Positions 7,583-11,780 of a stretch of 11,780 bases of DNA are shown piece by piece. Below the pieces are notes generated by a model. It did not search any database. It saw only the letters and a list, made by a program, of their open reading frames with translations, and was not told where the DNA came from. Origin of the DNA: ZLKRG44 sp964555705 (lineage in GTDB: Bacteria > Planctomycetota > Phycisphaerae > Phycisphaerales > SM1A02). The position numbers and the translations under genes were made by a program. How positions within the stretch are numbered: the first letter of the stretch is position 1; every line of letters begins with the position of its first letter. Location of the stretch: contig CAZKTN010000052.1 in the NCBI GenBank assembly GCA_964555705.1, positions 1 to 11,780 of the forward strand, in the 5' to 3' direction.

Positions 7583-7603
7583 GCGCTGCGCTGCCCGGTG
7601 CGG

Positions 7604-8350
7604 TCAGCGCGACATCACGGCGCGCAGCCTCGACTGCGCCTCGGGACCCGCGATGACCCGTGCGGAGATGGCCGCAGCCTCGATCAGCACGGCCTCGTCG
7701 GCGGACCCGTCGAGCCTGTTGAGCCACTCCTTGGTGGCCGCCTGTGCAACAGGCCCACCTGCGGCAAGCCGCGCCGCGAGCGCTCCGACGGTGGCCTCAA
7801 GTTCCGCCGCCGGCACGCAGTGCGTGGCAAGGCCCGCAGCGTGGCCCTCCGCGCCGCTCATCGTCCCGCCCGCGAGCAGCATCGCACGCGCGCGGCCTGC
7901 ACCGATGCGCCGGATCAGCCATGGCGCAACCACGGCGGGGCACACGCCGAGGTCCACCTCGGGATACCCCACCTTGCTCTCGGGATGCGTGCACGCGAAG
8001 TCGCACACCACCATCAGGCCGCAGCCTCCGCCGATCGCAGCGCCCTGCACGTGCGCGATGGTGGGCACGGGAAGCGAGCGGACCGCCAGCGACGTCAGCG
8101 CGAGCGTCTTGAGCATCACGCCCATGCGTGCCGGGTCGTCGATGACTCCCTTGAGGTCCATGCCAGCGCAGAACGACTTGCCGGCGCCAGCGAGCACCGC
8201 CACTCGGACATCGCCGGCTCGGCATGCGCTCGCGCAGTCGGCCACTGCGTCACGCAGCGCCTCGATCAGCTCGAGGCTCAGCGCATTGCGCGCATCGGGG
8301 CGGTTGAGGGTGATGGTGCGTATGCCGTTTGTGGTGTGGGTCAGGATCAT
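7604..8350 (-). CDS. Enoyl-CoA hydratase, LiuC-like (possible methylglutaconyl-CoA hydratase)
   Basis: This 248-residue crotonase has oxyanion-hole motifs FCAGMDL (60-66) and GAAIGGGCGLMVVCD (103-117). At the first catalytic position it carries Gly111 instead of Glu, while Glu131 in GYPEVDLGVCPAVVAPWLI keeps the second. The combination of GGxxGL, a single Glu and the G(L/V)xPAVxxP(F/W) segment is what I recall for Pseudomonas LiuC, which hydrates 3-methylglutaconyl-CoA in leucine breakdown, and this suits the neighbouring leucine dehydrogenase and acyl-CoA dehydrogenase. The start at 8350 has no ribosome site, but the ATG overlaps the stop of a 12-codon mini-ORF (ATGA). Hydratase function is inferred; specificity is a family-level guess. 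Confidence 0.87.
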   Translation of the reverse strand: MILTHTTNGIRTITLNRPDARNALSLELIEALRDAVADCASACRAGDVRVAVLAGAGKSFCAGMDLKGVIDDPARMGVMLKTLALTSLAVRSLPVPTIAHVQGAAIGGGCGLMVVCDFACTHPESKVGYPEVDLGVCPAVVAPWLIRRIGAGRARAMLLAGGTMSGAEGHAAGLATHCVPAAELEATVGALAARLAAGGPVAQAATKEWLNRLDGSADEAVLIEAAAISARVIAGPEAQSRLRAVMSR

Positions 8351-8385
8351 GTCGGTGGTCGTTGAGGGTGCTGGGGTCGCGGCAT
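8347..8385 (-). other. Possible 12-codon mini-ORF bridging two genes
   Basis: The ATG of this mini-ORF overlaps the stop of the zinc-ribbon gene (TGATG) and its TGA overlaps the ATG of the LiuC-like gene (ATGA). It would read MPRPQHPQRPPT, with five prolines in twelve residues. Because the LiuC-like gene lacks its own ribosome site, ribosomes could hand over through this bridge. It may equally be chance in a 34-base gap. Confidence 0.25.
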
Positions 8386-9158
8386 CAGTAGAGCAGTTCC
8401 CCGCATTCGGAGCACTGGCTTGTCCAGACGCTGCCGCGGATGTCGTACCTGCACACGGGGCACACGCCCTTGCGGATGCGTTCGGCGCGGATGCGTGCGC
8501 CGCGCGTGCGCAGGAATGCCTCGCCCACAGCGAGAACCCCGATCACGGCGCACCCGATCGCCGCGATGATCGGCCATGCCACGAGTGCGTTGAAGGTCAG
8601 GGCTCCCCATCGCATGGGCACAGCCTTGCGCGCCGTGGGATCTGTGTCGCGGAGCACGCGCGCAGAAAGCTCGGTGCGCCCAGAGTCGCGCAGCGCCTTC
8701 GCCACCGCCTGGCGCTCCTCGGAGTCGCTTCGCCTCTGCTGCAGGCCCTCAAGCGGCACCACCCTCAGCAGCGCGAAGGTCTCCTCGTCACGGCTCGACG
8801 CCGGCCAGCCTCTCCACCGTGCCATCGGCCTCACTGTGAATGTCGCGTAGGGGCGCGCATCCGACCATGTCGATGCGCGCGTACCGCCGGCCACCAGCCT
8901 CGCACCGAGCGGAGAAGCCGAAGGAAGCTCGCCAGGGCGCGCAGGTTCGACCCAGATCTGGCCGTCATCGACAGTGCCGACGACGCTCTCGCGCACGACG
9001 AGCGCATCCGTCGCCAGAGACGCAGGAAACGCCAGACCAAGGGAGATCCACATGTTCGCCCCAAGCCAGCGCGACCACTTCGTGCGAGGAGGCTTGGCCG
9101 AGCAGTAGTCGATCAGCGCGAGCCGGCGCCGAATCCGCGCGATCGGTCCGGGCGGCAT
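8385..9158 (-). CDS. Two-helix membrane protein with C-terminal zinc ribbon (planctomycete type, unknown function)
   Basis: I do not recognise a characterised family. Starting at the ATG at 9158, the protein has 257 residues: a basic N-terminus, a first membrane helix at about 34-54, a central domain of about 130 residues with no motif I know, a second helix at about 188-212 (WPIIAAIGCAVIGVLAVG), then a basic stretch RTRGARIRAERIRK and a four-cysteine zinc ribbon with Cys233, Cys236, Cys249 and Cys252 (CPVCRYDIRG...CSECGE). The helix spacing suggests that the ribbon and N-terminus share one side and the central domain the other. The start is chosen because its ATG shares one base with the stop of the upstream crotonase gene (TGATG) with GGAG nine bases away; an ATG 16 codons earlier would overlap that gene. 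Tight coupling suggests co-expression with the crotonases. Confidence 0.8.
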   Translation of the reverse strand: MPPGPIARIRRRLALIDYCSAKPPRTKWSRWLGANMWISLGLAFPASLATDALVVRESVVGTVDDGQIWVEPARPGELPSASPLGARLVAGGTRASTWSDARPYATFTVRPMARWRGWPASSRDEETFALLRVVPLEGLQQRRSDSEERQAVAKALRDSGRTELSARVLRDTDPTARKAVPMRWGALTFNALVAWPIIAAIGCAVIGVLAVGEAFLRTRGARIRAERIRKGVCPVCRYDIRGSVWTSQCSECGELLY

Positions 9159-10021
9159 CAGCCCTTGCTCCGCGATGACCAGAACTCGGCGAGCATCGTG
9201 CGGCACTCCTCGCCCGCGCAGAGTGCGGCGCTCGCCGCCGCAGCGGCACGCACCACCCCAAGGTCACGGGATGCGGCCGCGTGAGCGGCTCGATCGCCTG
9301 TGCCCTCGGCGTCATGCGCTCCAGTGTCGGCGCCATGCGCTCCGACGTCAGTGCCGTCGAGGCGCGAGAGCCAGCGCTTCGTCTCGCGCAGCGCCGCAGG
9401 TCCCTTCGCGGCGAGCGCCGCCACGAGCGCGGCAGTCGCGGACGCAAGCGCATCCGCATCCGCATGCAGGCGGTGCACGAGGCCAAGCTGATGCGCGCGC
9501 GACGCACTGACAGGCTCGCCGAGAAGCGCAAGCTCGCGCGCCGATCCCGCGCCGAGCGCAGGCACGAGCGTCGGCAGGCTCACGGCGGGGGAGATGCCGA
9601 TGCGGTGCACCGGGTACCCGAAGGTTGCGCGCTCGGCGGCGCACACGATGTCGCATCCGGTCAGGATCGCGCACCCTCCGGCGAGCGCGGCGCCCTGCAC
9701 CTGCGCCACGACTACGGCGGGCATCGCACGCAGGACCACGATCACGCCGCTGAGCCTGTGGATGAACGACTCGAGCGTCGCCGCATCGTGCACGCACGCT
9801 GCGAGGTCGAACCCTGCGCAGAAGGCGGACCCCTCGGCCCGCAGCAGCAGCACGTGGGAATCGCCGCCTCGCGCGCGCGCCATCGCACCCTCGACCGCAC
9901 GCTCGAGCGCATCGAACATCGCGACCCCCAGCGCGTTTCGCCGCTGCGCATCCGCGAGCGTGATTGTCATGACGCGGGCATCGGTGCCGACCTCAAGCCG
10001 CGCGGGTGAAGACGTGTCCAT
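9158..10021 (-). CDS. Crotonase-family protein lacking both catalytic glutamates
   Basis: This 287-residue protein has the crotonase fold and CoA-binding oxyanion motifs AFCAGFDL (67-74) and GAALAGGCAILTGCD (110-124). Where active hydratases have two glutamates it has Ala118 and Val138 (GGCA and FGYPVHRIG), so ordinary hydratase chemistry looks unlikely; isomerase, thioesterase, other chemistry or a non-catalytic role remain possible. It looks like a paralogue of the LiuC-like gene downstream: both have GxxPAV after the second motif and K-x-WL-x-RLDG near the C-terminus. Directly after RLDG this copy carries an insertion with a 7-residue tandem repeat. The ATG at 10021 is chosen because the sequence before it overlaps the divergent phosphatase gene and a well-formed promoter places the transcript start exactly there. 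Confidence 0.85.
   Translation of the reverse strand: MDTSSPARLEVGTDARVMTITLADAQRRNALGVAMFDALERAVEGAMARARGGDSHVLLLRAEGSAFCAGFDLAACVHDAATLESFIHRLSGVIVVLRAMPAVVVAQVQGAALAGGCAILTGCDIVCAAERATFGYPVHRIGISPAVSLPTLVPALGAGSARELALLGEPVSASRAHQLGLVHRLHADADALASATAALVAALAAKGPAALRETKRWLSRLDGTDVGAHGADTGAHDAEGTGDRAAHAAASRDLGVVRAAAAASAALCAGEECRTMLAEFWSSRSKG
9308..9349. repeat. 21-bp tandem duplication inside the crotonase gene
   Basis: Two adjacent 21-base units, 9308-9328 and 9329-9349, share the core CATGCGCTCC and differ at four bases. In the protein they encode DVGAHGA and DTGAHDA (residues 225-238), in a Gly/Ala/Asp/His-rich insertion not present in the LiuC-like paralogue. Confidence 0.8.
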
Positions 10022-10024
10022 GCG

Positions 10025-10030
10025 TACATT
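10025..10030 (+). promoter_or_regulatory. Candidate -10 box for the histidine phosphatase gene, overlapping the opposite -10
   Basis: TACATT on the plus strand shares three base pairs (10028-10030) with the GACAAT box on the other strand. The predicted start is near 10037, three bases before the ATG, again nearly leaderless. No convincing -35 is seen at 17 bases. The whole gap between the two start codons is only 18 bases. Confidence 0.35.
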
Positions 10031-10056
10031 GTCCCGCGCATGCAGAAGGGTGCCAA
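10028..10056 (-). promoter_or_regulatory. Promoter for the crotonase gene, leaderless start at 10021
   Basis: On the minus strand TTGGCA (10051-10056) and GACAAT (10028-10033) are 17 bases apart, matching five and four of six sigma-70 positions. The expected transcript start coincides with the A of the ATG at 10021, and no ribosome site exists, so translation is probably leaderless. The -35 box lies inside the coding sequence of the divergent phosphatase. Confidence 0.55.
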
Positions 10057-10633
10057 GCAAGTGTGGCTCGTCCGTCACGCCGACACGGAGTGGAGCCGTT
10101 CGGGTCGTCACACCGGCACGACGGACCTGCCGCTCCTTCCTGAGGGCGAGGCCAAGGCGCGTGGGCTCGCGCCGATGCTCTCCAGCGCCGAGTTCTCGCT
10201 TGCGCTCTCGAGTCCTCTGCAGCGCGCTGTCGAGACGGCGCGCCTGGCCGGCCTGGGCGACCGCATCGAGATCGACCGCAACCTCGCCGAGTTCGACTAC
10301 GGCCAGTTCGAGGGGCTCACGTCAGACCAGATCCACGCGCAGTGGCCCGGGTGGGACCTCTGGCGCGACGGTTGCCCCGGCGGCGAGACGCCCGAGCATG
10401 TGGCCGAGCGCTGCGCACGGCTTGTGCAGCGTTGCATCGAGGCTCCCGGCAACGCGATCCTCTTTGGACACGGCCACATCTTCCACGCGTTCGCGGCAGC
10501 GTGGCTCGAGCTGCCAGCCTCGCGCGGCAGGAGCTTCGGCCTGAAGGCAGGATCAGTCAGCGTGCTCGGGTTCGAGCACGGCAACAGGGTGCTGTGGCAG
10601 TGGGACCGCGTCGATCGGCTTGAGGGCCACTGA
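10040..10633 (+). CDS. Histidine phosphatase family protein (phosphoglycerate mutase-like)
   Basis: This 197-residue protein belongs to the histidine phosphatase superfamily. The phosphohistidine motif is LVRHADTEW (10-18) with Arg12 and His13. Arg62 in SSPLQRA, the acid Glu84 in LAEFDYGQFEG, and His144 in LFGHGHIFH complete the usual catalytic pocket. The segments SGRHTGTTDLPL and WPGWDLWRDGCPGGETPE are typical of broad-specificity phosphatases annotated as phosphoglycerate mutase-like; the family is named after the mutase, but most such members are hydrolases. No signal peptide is seen, so it is probably cytoplasmic. It is divergent from the crotonase gene and has no ribosome site, consistent with a leaderless or nearly leaderless message. 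The substrate is unknown. Confidence 0.92.
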   Translation: MQKGAKQVWLVRHADTEWSRSGRHTGTTDLPLLPEGEAKARGLAPMLSSAEFSLALSSPLQRAVETARLAGLGDRIEIDRNLAEFDYGQFEGLTSDQIHAQWPGWDLWRDGCPGGETPEHVAERCARLVQRCIEAPGNAILFGHGHIFHAFAAAWLELPASRGRSFGLKAGSVSVLGFEHGNRVLWQWDRVDRLEGH

Positions 10634-10660
10634 GCCTTCGATCGCCGGCCACTCGGCTCA
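10631..10660. terminator. Weak inverted repeat between convergent genes
   Basis: TGAGCC (10631-10636, starting with the phosphatase stop codon) and GGCTCA (10655-10660) could form a six-pair stem with an 18-base loop in the 38-base gap before the DUF2950 stop. There is no T-run and a competing GCCG/CGGC pairing exists, so terminator function is doubtful. Confidence 0.22.
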
Positions 10661-10671
10661 TGCCTCTTCGC

Positions 10672-11631
10672 TCACTGGGCCTTCGACGCCTGGTCGCAGC
10701 GCGTCCACCCCTTGGTGGGGTCGAACACCGTGACGACATCGAGCGCACGCGACGTCTCGTCGCCCAGGTCACGCTCGAAGACCACGCCATCGGGTCCCAC
10801 CATGAAGCACATGATGCCGCTCGTTCCGTAGGCGTCTGGCCAAGCGATCGCCGCCCACGACGAGCCGTCGCCCTGCGAGGTGAGCATCGCGTAGCGGTAT
10901 CCCTTGAAGGGCACCGCACCGGACGTCGACTTGCCCGAGCAGTCTGCGGCTGCGAGCGCCGCGCCGATCGGCGAAGGCTCCTCGTTGCCGGCCGTCGGCC
11001 AGTGCAGCCCGTCCTTGCCACCCTTGGCGCTGTTGAGCTTGGCGGCGAATGCCTTCGCGGGCGCACCCTGCGGATTGCTCTCGAAGTACGCGCGCTGCGC
11101 GGCGGCGATCGACTGCATCGCCTGGATCGTCTCGAGCTCGTTGCGGCCGATGCGGCGCAGGCGGAACTCCTCGATGCCGGCATCGGTGTCCCACGACCAC
11201 CGGCCCTTGCGCTCGCGCAGCGGCACGGCGAACGCGAACTGGTCCGGGTCGTCCTTCGCGCCCACCACGAGGATCGCGCCATCGCCGATTCGGTCGATGC
11301 GCTGCCCCTTCGCGAGGCGCGCGAGGAACGCGGCACGCATGCGGGGCGCCTCGTCCGGGTTCTGCTGCAGCTCGCTCCATCGTGGGCCAAACAGCGTGGC
11401 CGCAGCGTTCGGATTGGGATTCTCGAGCACGACCTTCAGTGCTGCGACTGCATCCTCCGGTGTGGCGTAGTCGGCAGTCACCGTCGACAGCGCAGTCTCG
11501 CGTGCGGTCGGCGGCGTCGCGGGCGGCTCCTTCGGTGCCGCCGAGCATGCAAGCACTGAGAGCGATGCGTATGCCGACACGCACCACGCTGTCGACAGGA
11601 TCCAACGTGAAGTGAATGCATTACGTGTCAT
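10672..11631 (-). CDS. DUF2950 family protein, probable exported or lipoprotein
   Basis: This 319-residue protein fits the DUF2950 family, whose function is unknown. Family features in order are YATPEDAVAAL (55-65), GDGAILVVGAKDD (116-128), the RIGRNELETIQA block (160-171), AAAQRAYFESNPQG, KDGLHWPTAGNEEPSPIG, PFKGYRYAMLTSQG, AAIAWPDAYGTSGIMCFMVGPDG and VFERDLG, ending with FDPTKGWTRCD. The N-terminus has basic residues, a hydrophobic stretch and SVLACSAAP, a loose lipobox with Cys29, followed by a Pro/Ala-rich linker, so export and perhaps lipid anchoring are likely. Its ATG overlaps the stop of the upstream gene (ATGA), and that gene's GGA-rich tail gives a very strong ribosome site. The pair is therefore translationally coupled. 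Confidence 0.9.
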   Translation of the reverse strand: MTRNAFTSRWILSTAWCVSAYASLSVLACSAAPKEPPATPPTARETALSTVTADYATPEDAVAALKVVLENPNPNAAATLFGPRWSELQQNPDEAPRMRAAFLARLAKGQRIDRIGDGAILVVGAKDDPDQFAFAVPLRERKGRWSWDTDAGIEEFRLRRIGRNELETIQAMQSIAAAQRAYFESNPQGAPAKAFAAKLNSAKGGKDGLHWPTAGNEEPSPIGAALAAADCSGKSTSGAVPFKGYRYAMLTSQGDGSSWAAIAWPDAYGTSGIMCFMVGPDGVVFERDLGDETSRALDVVTVFDPTKGWTRCDQASKAQ

Positions 11632-11780
11632 CGACGACCTCCTCCTCCTCCGTACCCACCACGGCCACCGCCGCGGTAGCCCGAACGCTGGTTGCTGTAT
11701 GCGCCGCGCTGGCTTGATGCCGCAGATCCGCGGTCCCCGTAGAACGCACCCTGCTCGCCGCCGTAGCGGTCGTAGCCGCC
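11628..11780 (-). CDS. C-terminal tail of a Gly/Tyr/Arg-rich protein, probably DUF3300 (cut by window edge)
   Basis: The last 50 codons of a gene that enters from the right are visible. They encode a low-complexity tail with repeated GGY, RGG and SNQRSGYRGGG patterns, ending GGYGGGGGRR. The stop TGA overlaps the DUF2950 ATG. DUF3300 proteins commonly precede DUF2950 genes and often end in such Gly/Arg/Ser-rich tails, so DUF3300 is the best guess, but no conserved domain is within the window. An RNA-binding RGG-type tail would look similar. Confidence 0.7.
   Translation of the reverse strand, partial: GGYDRYGGEQGAFYGDRGSAASSQRGAYSNQRSGYRGGGRGGYGGGGGRR
11637..11650 (-). promoter_or_regulatory. 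Ribosome binding site made from glycine codons
   Basis: On the minus strand four successive GGA units followed by GG lie five to six bases before the DUF2950 ATG. The same bases code for the poly-glycine end of the upstream protein. The repeat offers several overlapping GGAGG registers for the 16S anti-Shine-Dalgarno sequence, which supports this start. Confidence 0.75.

Noticed and set aside
6674..8365. A 563-codon plus-strand open frame across the two hydratase genes
   Set aside because: It spans two well-supported genes and their gap, has His/Arg/Ala-rich low-complexity content and no recognisable domain.
9159..9206. A 16-codon upstream start for the zinc-ribbon protein
   Set aside because: It would lie inside the crotonase gene; the TGATG junction with GGAG upstream is a better start.
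10022..10111. A 30-residue N-terminal extension of the crotonase at 9158-10021
   Set aside because: It would overlap the phosphatase gene, carries no conserved sequence, and a 17-base-spaced promoter points to the ATG at 10021.
1..11780. Mobile element, CRISPR array, toxin-antitoxin, phage or defence genes
   Set aside because: No integrase, transposase, long terminal repeats, spaced repeats, tRNA or defence domain was found on either strand. The window looks like ordinary chromosomal metabolism.

Overview
The window is high-GC bacterial DNA, densely coded, and most likely from a planctomycete of the Phycisphaerae type. That guess rests on two things: a two-helix membrane protein ending in a CPVCRYDIRG...CSECGE zinc ribbon, a tail I associate with this group, and a DUF2950 gene preceded by the Gly/Tyr/Arg-rich tail of another protein. 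No rRNA, tRNA, CRISPR array, integrase or transposase is visible, and composition looks even throughout.

Layout. At the left edge two thiamine-diphosphate E1 subunits of a 2-oxoacid dehydrogenase lie head to head: E1-beta (1-452, minus, cut by the window edge) and E1-alpha (559-1665, plus), separated by 106 bp. E1-alpha converges on a minus-strand block across a strong hairpin. In order of transcription (right to left) the block holds: a crotonase-fold protein without either catalytic glutamate (9158-10021), a zinc-ribbon membrane protein (8385-9158), a LiuC-like enoyl-CoA hydratase (7604-8350), a hydratase with both catalytic glutamates (6704-7570), a long acyl-CoA dehydrogenase (4576-6507), a leucine-type dehydrogenase (3389-4468) and a YwrD/HpxW-type gamma-glutamyltransferase (1730-3340). 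To the right are a divergent histidine phosphatase (10040-10633, plus), a DUF2950 protein (10672-11631, minus) and the C-terminal tail of its upstream partner (11628-11780, minus).

How the genes fit together. Leucine dehydrogenase deaminates branched-chain amino acids, the E1 subunits (with E2/E3 elsewhere) decarboxylate the keto acids, the acyl-CoA dehydrogenase desaturates the acyl-CoA, and the crotonases hydrate enoyl-CoAs. This reads as a branched-chain amino acid (leucine-leaning) and acyl-CoA catabolic region. The biotin carboxylase (methylcrotonyl-CoA carboxylase), HMG-CoA lyase and E2 are not in the window. The glutamyltransferase and phosphatase have no obvious part in that route.

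I do not see a clearly new defence or mobile system. The most interesting points are the membrane zinc-ribbon protein locked between two crotonase paralogues, one of them a probable pseudoenzyme with a 21-bp tandem duplication; a proline-rich 12-codon mini-ORF that bridges two genes; apparently leaderless and overlapping bidirectional promoters with a recurring GCTAC-type -10 box; and a poly-glycine coding tract that doubles as a Shine-Dalgarno sequence.
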